Positions 32,805 to 41,511 of a DNA stretch of 50,686 nt are shown in pieces. The number at the start of each line of letters is the position of its first letter. Position 1 is the first letter of the stretch. The notes beneath the pieces were generated by a model, which saw only the letters and a program-made list of their open reading frames with translations, ran no database searches and had not been told where the DNA came from. Both the position numbers and the translations under genes were made by a program. The DNA is taken from the NCBI GenBank assembly GCA_016219545.1, contig JACRMH010000051.1, forward strand, positions 1 to 50,686. Reading direction: 5' to 3'. Origin of the DNA: Chloroflexota bacterium (lineage in GTDB: Bacteria > Chloroflexota > Anaerolineae > Anaerolineales > Villigracilaceae).

Positions 32805-35800
32805 ATGAATAACAAAAATGAATTTTCTTTAGATCACACCGCGCAACGAAAGAGGCTGATCCTCCGAATTATTATTACATTCATCGTTCTTTTCTTAATG
32901 GCAAATCTTGGGGCCGTCATCGACGCAATTTTACATCCTGAAATTGAATACTTCGATTCGGAACACATTATTGTCGGCTTGTCATCTGCGTTTGTCGTTG
33001 GAATCATGATGGCGATAATATTAATATATATCGAGCGGATAGAAAAAGCATTCCGAGATCACAAACGGACCGAAGAATCTTTACACGCGAGCGAAATTCG
33101 TTATCAGACATTATTTGAACAAGCCAGTGACGGCATATTCTATTTATCCACTGATGGTGAAGTTTTAAAGGTCAACGAGTCTTTCGCTAGAATGCACGGT
33201 TACCGAGTGGAAGAAATGCAGGGTATGCGCCTGCAAGACCTGGATACTCCTGAAAACATGCAAGCGTCTCATGAAAGAATGCGCCGCATCCTGGCAGGAG
33301 AAATGATCGAGTTTGAGGCGGAACACTATCATAAGGACGGTCACATTATTCCATTAGCGGTATCAACGGGTTTGATCTCCGTTGGCGGCAAGGATATCAT
33401 TCAGGCATTTCATCGTGACATCACCGAACGCAGGCAAATAGAAAAGGAATTAATAAATAGCGAAAAGCGCTTCCATGCCTTGATCGAGCACGGACAGGAT
33501 TACATTTCCCTTCTGGCAGCAGACGGAACTTTGCTTTGGGAAAGTCCTTCAGAGAGAAGTTTGCTGGGCTACGCTCCGAATCAGTTTTTGGGACGAAACA
33601 TGTTTGAACTCATACACCCCGAAGATCAGGCATGGACACGCAAGATGTACGCCGAAGTTCTCCAGTCGCTGGGGAGTATTCAGGAAGGTGAATTCAGGCT
33701 TTTACATGCCGACAATACCTGGCGCTGGGTCAGGTGCTCCGCCACCAACCTGCTCAATGAGCCAAGTGTTCAGGCAATTGTTCTCAACTATCGGGATATC
33801 ACCGAACGCAAGCAGGCGGAGGAGACGCTGCGGATCGCCGAGGCCGACTACCGCACCATCTTTGAGAATGCACCCATCGGGGTATTTCAGTCTACATTGG
33901 AGGGACGCTTCCGCCGTGTCAACCCGGCCATGGCACATATTTTCGGCTACGCCTCGCCAGAAGAAATGATTGCGAGTATTACAGACATCAGCTGCCAGAT
34001 CTATGTGAATCCCGAAGATCGCCGTGAATTTCAACAAGCATTGGCCGACCATGGAGAAGTTCTTGAATTTATTGGGAAGAACTACCGCAAAGATAAAAGT
34101 ATTGTATGGACGGAAACCACCGCCCGGGCCGTAAAAGATGCGCAAGGGAATATTCTATGGTACGAAGGCTTTATCACCAATATCACTGATCGCAAGCACG
34201 TCCAGGAATCTCTGCGTGAAAGCGAGTCCAAGTTCCGCTCCTTGATCGAACAATCTTCGGAAGGCGTTGTGTTGATCGATGAGAAGTTTATGGTCATTGA
34301 GTGGAATTCCGCCCAGGAAAAAATTACTGGCATCCCGCATACCGAAGCTATAGGTACACCCTATTGGCATATTCAATACCGAATTTTGCCGCCAGAACGT
34401 CAGGCACAGCGCAGCCCTGAATATTTTAAGAACGCAATGGAGACTGCACTCGCGAATGGACAAATTCCGCAATCAGCCAGTTCCACTGAGATCGTGATCC
34501 AAACGCCAAGCGGAGAACGCAAATCCATATTACAGGTTTCCTTCCCAATCCAAACTGAAAGTGGATACCGCATTGGGGCGGTGGTACGCGACATCACTGC
34601 ACGCAAGCAGGTGGAAGTTGCTTTACGTGATAGCGAATCGCGGGCGCAGGCGATGTTACAGGCGATTCCCGACCTAATGTTCCGATTGAATAGCAAGGGT
34701 GTCTATATAGATTACAAGGCTGACGTACACGATCTTCACGTTCAATCCAAAGCCAGTATTATCGGTAAAAGTAACCGGGATATTTCCCCGCCCGAATTTG
34801 CGGACTTGATTGACCTGTTCATTCAAACTACATTAAAGACAAAAAAGCTTCAAACCTTCGAATATCGAATGCCCATTCCCGACCGGGGCATGAGAGATTA
34901 TGAAGCGCGCATGGCAGCCAGCGGAAAGGATGAAGTGATGATGATCGTACGCGACATCACCGAAAATAAGCGCGCGGAAGAAGCATTGCAACTGAGTGAA
35001 AGATCAGCCCGCCAAACAGCCAGACAGTTGCAGATGATAAATCAAATCGGTATCAAGATCACCGCGGGGTTGGGCTTTGAACAACTCATGCAGACGATCT
35101 ATGAACAATGTCAAAGAATCGGCGACACAGATACGTTTTACATTGCGATCTATGATGATGCCACCAACGTGCTAAGCTTCCCGTTTTTTTACAAAGACAA
35201 GGAACAGCGCTTTATCGCCTCACGTAACCTAAAGGAAAATTCGGGTCTGGCCGGTCACATCATTGAAAGCCGTAAAACTCTTCACTTACCCGATCTTCTA
35301 AATATGCCGGATGGGATCAGGGGAGTCAACCAGCCGGGCAAATTGAATCGATCATTCATTGGAGTCCCATTAATTTCAAACGACATGGTAGTTGGTGTAA
35401 TTTCGATGCAGAGTCACAAAATTAATACGTATACACAAGAACAAATCCAAACCCTTGAATTATTGGCCACGCAGGTGGCAATTGCGATCCAAAATAGTCA
35501 GCTATATGAGCAGACCCAATTGGAATTGATTGAGCGCAAGCAAGCTGAAGAACGGATCATCCTAAGTGAAAGGAAATATCGCGAACTCTTCGAGGTCAAC
35601 AAAGATGGGATCGCAATTTTCCTCTTGAACCCGCATGGTCCTCCCGGAACCTTTGTCGAAGTCAACGATGCCGCTCCCCAAATGCTCGGCTACACCAAAG
35701 AGGAGATGCTCAAACTAACGCCGATGATGCTCGAACCGTGGACGTCTCCAAAACAATTGCAATTGAGGCAATCTGAATTCGAATTGAAAGGGTCCGCGCA

Positions 35801-36989
35801 TTTTGAAACCGTACTCATGCATAAAAATGGACATCCGGTTTTTGCCGAGTTTTCCGCGCAAATGATCCAATATGAAGGCAAGCCTGCGATCATGAATATA
35901 GTGCGCGACATCACTGAACGCAAACAACGCGAAACAGAAATGCGGGCCATTGCGACTTTAAGCGCGGCATTGCGCACTGCGTCCACCCGTGCCGAGATGC
36001 TGCCGGTGGTTATCGAGCAATTGGTCATCCTGCTCAATTGTGACACTGTCTCTGTAGAGATCATTGACCCATTGACCGGGGACTCTGTAACTGAAGTGGC
36101 GCATGGCGCTTGGAAACCGCTTATCGGTTCACGCCAAAAAAGCGGTACCGGTATCAATGCGATCATCAGCGAAACCCGGCAGCCTTATTTCACGAACGAT
36201 CTGAGTCATGATCCAAACTTTGCCCACCCGGAATTGGTCCACGAAGGTATTCATGGCGGCATAGGCGCTCCACTCATCGCGCAGGATAATTTGATCGGCT
36301 TTGTATGGATGGGACGCAAGACCGATGTCTCCGAATCAGAGGTCCGCCTGCTTGTGGCAGTAGCCGATATTGCCGCGAACGCGATCCACCGCGCGACCCT
36401 TCACGAGCAAATCCGATTGGATGCCGGCAATCTTACGCAAGCATACGATACAACGCTGGAAGGCTGGGCACACGCACTCGAATTGCGCGACCATGAAACA
36501 GAAGGCCACACACGGCGAGTGGCACAAATGACGCTCGATCTTGCCCGTGTGATGGGGATTGAAGAAGGAGAAATGGAAAACATTCGCCGAGGCGTGCTCT
36601 TGCACGACATTGGGAAAATGGGTGTGCGTGATTCGATCCTGCTCAAACCAGGTGCACTGAATGAACACGAGTGGGAAATCATGAGACAGCATCCTGAATA
36701 TGCTTATAAACTTTTGAAACCCATTGAATATTTACACACGGCATTGGATATCCCCTACTGTCACCACGAAAAATGGGATGGGACAGGCTATCCGCGCGGG
36801 TTGAAATATGAAGAGATCCCTCTGAAAGCGCGGATCTTTGCCATCGTGGATGTCTGGGATGCATTGACATCGGATCGTCCCTACCGTTTGGCATGGTCAA
36901 AGGAAAAAGCGTTGGCACACATTACAGAACAGCGCGGAAAGCATTTTGACCCCGCCATCGTAGATGCGTTTTTGAAAATTGTTGAGTAG
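32805..36989 (+). CDS. Multi-sensor PAS/GAF HD-GYP phosphodiesterase
   Basis: A 1394-residue signalling protein. Two N-terminal membrane helices (about 17-42, 55-80) are followed by PAS domains starting near 95, 218, 344, 471 and 610, a GAF domain (about 738-900), a sixth PAS (about 921-1040), a second GAF (about 1044-1200) and a C-terminal HD-GYP domain (about 1207-1394). Each PAS ends in the typical R-D-I-T-E-R-K linker. The HD-GYP domain shows the metal-binding HETEGHTRRV, LLHDIGKMGV, HPEYAYKLL and HHEKWDGTGYPRGLKYEEIPL, where GTGYP replaces the plain GYP loop normally. It should hydrolyse c-di-GMP in response to several small-molecule, redox or light inputs. It pairs with the upstream cyclase and ends at a strong terminator. 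Confidence 0.93.
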   Translation: MNNKNEFSLDHTAQRKRLILRIIITFIVLFLMANLGAVIDAILHPEIEYFDSEHIIVGLSSAFVVGIMMAIILIYIERIEKAFRDHKRTEESLHASEIRYQTLFEQASDGIFYLSTDGEVLKVNESFARMHGYRVEEMQGMRLQDLDTPENMQASHERMRRILAGEMIEFEAEHYHKDGHIIPLAVSTGLISVGGKDIIQAFHRDITERRQIEKELINSEKRFHALIEHGQDYISLLAADGTLLWESPSERSLLGYAPNQFLGRNMFELIHPEDQAWTRKMYAEVLQSLGSIQEGEFRLLHADNTWRWVRCSATNLLNEPSVQAIVLNYRDITERKQAEETLRIAEADYRTIFENAPIGVFQSTLEGRFRRVNPAMAHIFGYASPEEMIASITDISCQIYVNPEDRREFQQALADHGEVLEFIGKNYRKDKSIVWTETTARAVKDAQGNILWYEGFITNITDRKHVQESLRESESKFRSLIEQSSEGVVLIDEKFMVIEWNSAQEKITGIPHTEAIGTPYWHIQYRILPPERQAQRSPEYFKNAMETALANGQIPQSASSTEIVIQTPSGERKSILQVSFPIQTESGYRIGAVVRDITARKQVEVALRDSESRAQAMLQAIPDLMFRLNSKGVYIDYKADVHDLHVQSKASIIGKSNRDISPPEFADLIDLFIQTTLKTKKLQTFEYRMPIPDRGMRDYEARMAASGKDEVMMIVRDITENKRAEEALQLSERSARQTARQLQMINQIGIKITAGLGFEQLMQTIYEQCQRIGDTDTFYIAIYDDATNVLSFPFFYKDKEQRFIASRNLKENSGLAGHIIESRKTLHLPDLLNMPDGIRGVNQPGKLNRSFIGVPLISNDMVVGVISMQSHKINTYTQEQIQTLELLATQVAIAIQNSQLYEQTQLELIERKQAEERIILSERKYRELFEVNKDGIAIFLLNPHGPPGTFVEVNDAAPQMLGYTKEEMLKLTPMMLEPWTSPKQLQLRQSEFELKGSAHFETVLMHKNGHPVFAEFSAQMIQYEGKPAIMNIVRDITERKQRETEMRAIATLSAALRTASTRAEMLPVVIEQLVILLNCDTVSVEIIDPLTGDSVTEVAHGAWKPLIGSRQKSGTGINAIISETRQPYFTNDLSHDPNFAHPELVHEGIHGGIGAPLIAQDNLIGFVWMGRKTDVSESEVRLLVAVADIAANAIHRATLHEQIRLDAGNLTQAYDTTLEGWAHALELRDHETEGHTRRVAQMTLDLARVMGIEEGEMENIRRGVLLHDIGKMGVRDSILLKPGALNEHEWEIMRQHPEYAYKLLKPIEYLHTALDIPYCHHEKWDGTGYPRGLKYEEIPLKARIFAIVDVWDALTSDRPYRLAWSKEKALAHITEQRGKHFDPAIVDAFLKIVE

Positions 36990-37001
36990 TGATCATGAAA
37001 C

Positions 37002-37065
37002 AGTAAAGAAGAAAGAAGTCTCGCATGGACATCCTGCGAGACTTCTTTCTTCTTACTTTTTTTTT
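37002..37065 (+). terminator. Long intrinsic terminator after the HD-GYP gene
   Basis: A 23-bp stem with one bulged base (37002-37025 / 37035-37057), a 9-nt loop, and eight or nine T residues directly after. It ends the cyclase/HD-GYP unit; the minus-strand thioesterase gene ends just beyond it. Confidence 0.95.
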
Positions 37066-37069
37066 GCTT

Positions 37070-37558
37070 CTAACTTCGTTCCCCCAACAATTCTTTCACC
37101 AAACTCTCCGGCACCTGCACGGCGACCACTTCCCCACGTACAGTAATTACGCCATTTGCCGTGATCCACTCTTCGATCACAACTTTTCTTCCCTTCACTT
37201 CCTTAACCTTTGCGCGGATTTCCAGAGTCGGTCCCATGGGTGTGGGCTTGAGGTAATCCACATGCAGGGATGCGGTCAGATAACGCAAGGACGGCTCGGT
37301 ATCCATGGCGCGGTTTTCAGCGCGATAACCCGCCGCTGCGGCCGTGCCTGTGCCATGACAATCCACCAGCGAGGCCAGCAGTCCGCCGTAGACATAACCA
37401 GGGATGGAAGTGTGATACGGCTTGGGCTGGAAGTGGCAAACTGATTCATCGCCGTCCCAAAAACTTTTTATTTGATGTCCAAGCTCGTTCATGCTTCCGC
37501 ATCCATAACAATGCGCGAAGTATTCGGGGTAGTAATCTTGAAAGGCTTTTTCTGTCAT
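37070..37558 (-). CDS. Hotdog-fold thioesterase (PaaI-like)
   Basis: A 162-residue hotdog-fold protein resembling PaaI-type acyl-CoA thioesterases. The central helix motif GYVYGGLLASLVDCHGTGTAAAAG and the strands LHVDYLKPTPMGPTLEIRAKVKEVKGRKVVIEEWI are characteristic. An N-terminal HCYGCG with two cysteines is common in this subgroup and might bind a metal. It would hydrolyse an acyl-CoA, possibly linked in physiology with the beta-oxidation operon in this window, although it is far from it. No signal peptide. The ATG at 37558 has a moderate AGGTGA ribosome site. It is transcribed as a single gene, convergent with the HD-GYP gene. Confidence 0.85.
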   Translation of the reverse strand: MTEKAFQDYYPEYFAHCYGCGSMNELGHQIKSFWDGDESVCHFQPKPYHTSIPGYVYGGLLASLVDCHGTGTAAAAGYRAENRAMDTEPSLRYLTASLHVDYLKPTPMGPTLEIRAKVKEVKGRKVVIEEWITANGVITVRGEVVAVQVPESLVKELLGERS

Positions 37559-37585
37559 GTGTTAATCACCTGTCTCATTGAAATC

Positions 37586-37618
37586 AGTTGACAGTCACTT
37601 TAAAAGTGACTGTCAACT
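37586..37618 (-). terminator. Perfect hairpin after the stalked membrane protein gene
   Basis: A perfect 15-bp stem (37586-37600 / 37604-37618) with a 3-nt loop, just beyond the stop of the minus-strand 37626-38444 gene and upstream of the thioesterase gene. The T run on that strand is short, so terminator function is probable but not certain. Confidence 0.65.
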
Positions 37619-37625
37619 TTATACA

Positions 37626-38444
37626 TCATGGAGTTGAAACAATAGACGGAGTCATTGTCGGTGTGCCGGTGGGCGATGGAGTGATGAGATTATCCTGAAC
37701 AACAAAACGCCCAACCACCTTCCATTCATAGCCCATGAAGATCTGCACTTCATAAGTACCGGCCTGCCAGCCGCCGATCGGATTTGAACATTCGGTGTAT
37801 CCGCCAATACCGCCTGTGCCGCCATCCCAGGGCTTGGTCTCATAACACACCAGTTCGCTATTGCGGAACCACAGCGCGGTCCATTGTACGCCAGGGATGG
37901 TGTTGTTGTAATCAAAGCCGCCGTATATGGATGTGAACGGAAGTTCAAAAACAGTTTTCGGGTCCACTGGATTCAAGCCGTCAAATTCAGTGGAGAACTG
38001 AATGGATGAAAATAAAGCATCCGGGTTGGGTGTGACCTCGCCTTGAAACAAAGACTCAATCGCGACCGGTATAAATGGCGTTGTAGTTAGTGTGGGAGTA
38101 TCTGAAACCGAAGGCGTCAGTGTTTGCGATGGCACCAATGTTATCGTTGGTGTAAGGGTAATGGTCGGCGTTAAAGTAATAGTAGGCGTCAAGGATGGCG
38201 TAATGGACGGCGGGTAATAAACATAGATCAACGGCTCACCATAAAACGGTAGCCAATATGCAACGCCCAACAACGCCAATGCTAGTAAAAATAATTGTAT
38301 TGCAGTGTTATTCTGACGGCGGCGTAAACTATGGAAAGACAGCTTGCGCGCGGTCTGCATATTTTTGACCGCAGAACGGAATGCAAAAAATGCTCCTATC
38401 ATGGTAAAAAGCACTAAAACAACGATCCCTGCACGAATATCCAT
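37626..38444 (-). CDS. Membrane protein with Thr/Pro stalk and exported beta domain
   Basis: A protein of 272 residues. Two membrane helices (about 3-22 and 44-64) are followed by a low-complexity Thr/Pro stalk (about 78-122) in which TPTITL is repeated three times. An external domain (about 125-255) contains aromatic strands (VQWTALWFRNSELVCYETKPWDGG, AGTYEVQIFMGYEWKVVGRFVV), two probable disulfide cysteines, and a second short TPSPTGTPTMTPS tail. Such stalked domains are frequent in Anaerolineae; this one has no assigned function. The start is the ATG at 38444, which has no ribosome site and lies seven bases after a -10 box, consistent with a leaderless message. Confidence 0.75.
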   Translation of the reverse strand: MDIRAGIVVLVLFTMIGAFFAFRSAVKNMQTARKLSFHSLRRRQNNTAIQLFLLALALLGVAYWLPFYGEPLIYVYYPPSITPSLTPTITLTPTITLTPTITLVPSQTLTPSVSDTPTLTTTPFIPVAIESLFQGEVTPNPDALFSSIQFSTEFDGLNPVDPKTVFELPFTSIYGGFDYNNTIPGVQWTALWFRNSELVCYETKPWDGGTGGIGGYTECSNPIGGWQAGTYEVQIFMGYEWKVVGRFVVQDNLITPSPTGTPTMTPSIVSTP

Positions 38445-38450
38445 GAACAA

Positions 38451-38468
38451 GATTATAACGTTATAATC
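38451..38468. promoter_or_regulatory. Perfectly palindromic divergent promoter
   Basis: GATTATAACGTTATAATC is an exact 18-bp palindrome holding two TATAAT -10 boxes, one on each strand (38462-38467 plus; 38457-38452 minus). Each box is followed by exactly seven bases and then the ATG of its gene, so both transcripts would begin at or next to their start codons. No consensus -35 is visible on either side. Confidence 0.7.
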
Positions 38469-38474
38469 CTGCTC

Positions 38475-39308
38475 ATGACTAAAGAAATCATTTTCCTCAA
38501 ACTGGGCGGATCTTTAATTACAGACAAGGACAAGCCTTACACCCCAAGACTCGACAAATTAAATGAGTTGGCGCTGGAAATAAAAACGGTTCTGGACTCA
38601 AACCCGGGGCTGACTCTGATCCTCGGGCACGGTTCCGGCTCTTTCGGGCACACCGCTGCGAAGAAGTATGGCACGCGCGATGGTATTAAAATAGACCCTA
38701 AAGGTCTTAAGAGACCTTTAGGGTCTGATGATTATTGGAAGGGTTTCGCAGAAGTGAAGTTCCAAGCCGCTGAGTTGACCCGCTATGTGATCGAATCCCT
38801 CCTCAAAGCGGGGTTGCCAGCTATTTCGATCCATCCATCTTCCTCCATGGTTTCAGATAACAGGAAAGTTACACATCACAACATAGTGGCTATCCGCAAG
38901 GCGCTGGATGTACATCTTTTACCCGTTGTGCATGGGGATGTGATGTTCGATGAAACCCTTGGCGGGACGATCCTTTCTACTGAAGATGTCTTTGCTTTTC
39001 TTACCGAGCAATTCTCCCCCACACGCATCTTACTAGCAGGGATCGAGGCCGGGGTGTGGGCGGATTTCCCAGCCAGGACAAACCTCGTTAAACAGATTCA
39101 ACTGTCAGATTATGAAAAGATGCGCGCAGGGATCGGCGGCTCGGCCAGCACAGACGTCACGGGCGGAATGAAGGCTAAAGTGGAGGAAATGCTTGAATTG
39201 GTCAAGAAAAATAAAGGATTGACCGTGCAAATTTTCTCTGCGGAAGAGAAGGGCTATTTAACGCGTGCTCTCAACGGCGAAAACGTTGGAACCCTGCTGA
39301 GTGAATGA
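38475..39308 (+). CDS. Isopentenyl phosphate kinase
   Basis: A 277-residue amino-acid-kinase-fold enzyme that phosphorylates isopentenyl phosphate to isopentenyl diphosphate, the last step of the alternative mevalonate route known from archaea and from Chloroflexi such as Roseiflexus. Evidence: the N-terminal IFLKLGGSLITDKD, ILGHGSGSFGH with the catalytic histidine H59, SIHPSSSM, PVVHGDVMFD, TEDVFAFL, and the C-terminal STDVTGGMKAKVEEMLEL. Glutamate and carbamate kinases lack this H59 context. Residues 73-84 are encoded by a perfect palindrome and look like an insert in a variable loop. The message appears leaderless. No other mevalonate-pathway gene lies in the window. Confidence 0.92.
   Translation: MTKEIIFLKLGGSLITDKDKPYTPRLDKLNELALEIKTVLDSNPGLTLILGHGSGSFGHTAAKKYGTRDGIKIDPKGLKRPLGSDDYWKGFAEVKFQAAELTRYVIESLLKAGLPAISIHPSSSMVSDNRKVTHHNIVAIRKALDVHLLPVVHGDVMFDETLGGTILSTEDVFAFLTEQFSPTRILLAGIEAGVWADFPARTNLVKQIQLSDYEKMRAGIGGSASTDVTGGMKAKVEEMLELVKKNKGLTVQIFSAEEKGYLTRALNGENVGTLLSE
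38693..38726. repeat. In-frame palindromic element inside the isopentenyl phosphate kinase gene
   Basis: A perfect 15-bp inverted repeat, AGACCCTAAAGGTCT and its complement, with a TAAG loop. It encodes the peptide IDPKGLKRPLGS. The inner AGGTCTTnA...GACCT core resembles the stem of the terminator at 5123-5157, hinting at a common family of mobile palindromes. Confidence 0.85.
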
Positions 39309-39427
39309 CAAAGAGGTGACGAAATTCTCTTGTTTTTTTTGTGAAAAATAGGATAATTGGGGAAGTTGGATTTATCTATACCATCATAATGACTCGGTCA
39401 TTAACAAATACAATTCAAGGAGATGCT

Positions 39428-41407
39428 ATGGCTACCAAGAAGTCTGTAAAAGCAAAGGCGGTAAAGAAGGTTGTGGCGAAGAAGTCCGCTCCACGCCTTG
39501 CGGCGAAAGCAACATTCAAACCGACCAAGCTCAAGTTATTGCAACCTGTCCCTTCTGATATTGACATCGCACAGGCTGGCAAGTTGAAGCCGATCCTCCA
39601 GATCGCGCAGGAACTTGGGATCAAGGAAAACGAACTTGAAATGTTTGGCCCCTACAAAGCCAAGATCAAATTGGAAATTTTGGAACGCCTCGCAAAACGC
39701 AAGAACGGCAAGTACATTGACGTGACCGCCATCACTCCCACCCCGCTCGGCGAAGGCAAGACCACAACCACCGTCGGTTTGTCTCAAGCCTTGGGCGCTC
39801 ACCTCGGCAAGAAAGTTATGACCGTTATCCGCCAACCTTCGCAGGGACCCACCTTTGGTATTAAGGGTGGAGCCGCAGGCGGCGGTTACAGCCAGATCAT
39901 CCCGATGGAAGATTTCAATCTCCATTTGACCGGCGACATCCACGCAATCACCGCCGCGCACAACCTTTGCTCTGCCGCGCTGGATGCCCGCATGATGCAC
40001 GAAGCAAACACACCGGATGATGTCAAACTGTTCGATGCGCTTTGCCCGCCCGATAAAAAAGGACAGCGCAAATTCTCGCCATCCATGCTACGCCGATTAA
40101 AGAAACTCGGCATTAAAAAGACAAACCCCAGTGACTTGACACCCGAAGAACGCTCCAGCTTTGCCCGCCTCGACATTGACCCGAACGGTGTTCAATGGCG
40201 CCGCGTTGTTGATGTCAATGACCGCTTCCTGCGCGAAATCCAGGTTGGTCTTGGCAAAGATGAAGTTGGGCACGAACATCGCTCCGGTTATGATATCAGT
40301 GTCGCGTCCGAAATTATGGCCATTCTCGCATTAACCACCGATCTCGCGGATATGCGCGATAGACTCGGACGCATGGTTGTTGCAGTTGATCGCAAAGGCT
40401 CCGCAGTTACCGCTGAAGACCTCGGCGTAGCCGGCGCGTTGACCGTCCTGATGAAGGATGCGATCAAGCCAAACCTGATGCAGACCCTCGAAGGGACTCC
40501 TGCCATCGTCCATGCGGGACCGTTCGCCAATATCGCCCACGGACAATCCTCCATTATCGCAGATAAGATCGCGCTCAAGATGTCTGATTATGTCATCACC
40601 GAATCCGGCTTTGGCGCAGACATCGGCATGGAAAAATTCATGGACATCAAGTGCCGCTATTCGGGACTGACCCCGAATTTAGTGGTACTGGTTGCCACAG
40701 TCCGGGCACTTAAGATGCATGGCGGCGGACCGAAAGTTGTCGCCGGCAAACCGCTGGCTTCTGAATACACCGATGAGAATCTCGACCTGCTGAAGAAGGG
40801 CTTGCCCAACATGGTCCAGCATATCGAGAACGCGCTCAAGTACGGCGTGAACGTTGTGGTTGCAGTCAACTCATTTGCAAACGATACCAAGGCTGAAGTT
40901 GAGATCGTCCGCGAAGCCGCCATCAAAGCCGGCGCCATGGATGCCGTTGTCTCCCGCCATTGGATGGAAGGCGGCAAGGGCGCAATTGATCTCGCCAAGG
41001 CTGTCGTCAAGGCTTGCGAGAAACCCAGCAACTTTAAGTTCCTCTATCCGCTGAATGTTTCGGTGAAGGAAAAGATCGAAACCATCGCGCGCGAGATCTA
41101 TCGCGCCGACGGCGTGGATTACACCCCCGAAGCAGAAGCCAAGATCGAACAATTCACCAAGCTCGGCTTTGGCGACCTGCCGCTCTGCATGGCGAAGACC
41201 CATCTTTCGTTCACCGACCAGGCCGCAGTCAAGGGTGCGCCGCGCGGCTTCCGCGTCACCATCAGCGACATCCGCGCTTCCGTGGGCGCAGGCTTCCTTT
41301 ATCCGCTGCTTGGCACCATGCGCACGATGCCCGGTCTGCCCACCCGCCCGGTATTCTACGATGTAGACCTCGACCTCGAAACCGGCAAAGTGGTTGGGTT
41401 GTTCTAA
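39428..41407 (+). CDS. fhs: Formate--tetrahydrofolate ligase, long form
   Basis: ATP-dependent formation of 10-formyl-tetrahydrofolate from formate, feeding purine synthesis or the methyl branch of the Wood-Ljungdahl route. At 659 residues it is about 100 longer than common bacterial enzymes. The P-loop is [11 protein letters not shown] at 105-115; [35 protein letters not shown] and [15 protein letters not shown] are diagnostic. The insert with [31 protein letters not shown] resembles the synthetase domain of eukaryotic C1-THF synthase. The first 35 residues form an unusual Lys/Ala-rich tail. The start at 39428 is fixed by AAGGAG five bases upstream; an earlier in-frame ATG at 39341 lacks one. 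Confidence 0.95.
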   Translation: MATKKSVKAKAVKKVVAKKSAPRLAAKATFKPTKLKLLQPVPSDIDIAQAGKLKPILQIAQELGIKENELEMFGPYKAKIKLEILERLAKRKNGKYIDVTAITPTPLGEGKTTTTVGLSQALGAHLGKKVMTVIRQPSQGPTFGIKGGAAGGGYSQIIPMEDFNLHLTGDIHAITAAHNLCSAALDARMMHEANTPDDVKLFDALCPPDKKGQRKFSPSMLRRLKKLGIKKTNPSDLTPEERSSFARLDIDPNGVQWRRVVDVNDRFLREIQVGLGKDEVGHEHRSGYDISVASEIMAILALTTDLADMRDRLGRMVVAVDRKGSAVTAEDLGVAGALTVLMKDAIKPNLMQTLEGTPAIVHAGPFANIAHGQSSIIADKIALKMSDYVITESGFGADIGMEKFMDIKCRYSGLTPNLVVLVATVRALKMHGGGPKVVAGKPLASEYTDENLDLLKKGLPNMVQHIENALKYGVNVVVAVNSFANDTKAEVEIVREAAIKAGAMDAVVSRHWMEGGKGAIDLAKAVVKACEKPSNFKFLYPLNVSVKEKIETIAREIYRADGVDYTPEAEAKIEQFTKLGFGDLPLCMAKTHLSFTDQAAVKGAPRGFRVTISDIRASVGAGFLYPLLGTMRTMPGLPTRPVFYDVDLDLETGKVVGLF

Positions 41408-41425
41408 ATTAATCGGCTGGATCAT

Positions 41426-41459
41426 TGTAGGCCACGTCTTTGACGTGGCCTACTTTTTT
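41426..41459 (+). terminator. Intrinsic terminator after fhs
   Basis: A perfect 12-bp stem GTAGGCCACGTC / GACGTGGCCTAC with a TTT loop, followed by seven T residues. Confidence 0.95.
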
Positions 41460-41499
41460 GTAAGTACAGATAGGCTATATAAAAAACATTCTCTGCGAA

Positions 41500-41505
41500 T
41501 ATAAT
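41500..41505 (+). promoter_or_regulatory. -10 box placed for a leaderless amidase message
   Basis: TATAAT lies six bases before the amidase ATG at 41512, with no ribosome site between. A start of transcription at the usual distance falls on the start codon. The -35 region is not recognisable. Confidence 0.55.
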
Positions 41506-41511
41506 GGCATT

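Noticed and set aside
40871..41425. Minus-strand frame of 184 codons opposite fhs
   Set aside because: Shadow of a highly conserved coding sequence; it also starts inside the terminator hairpin.
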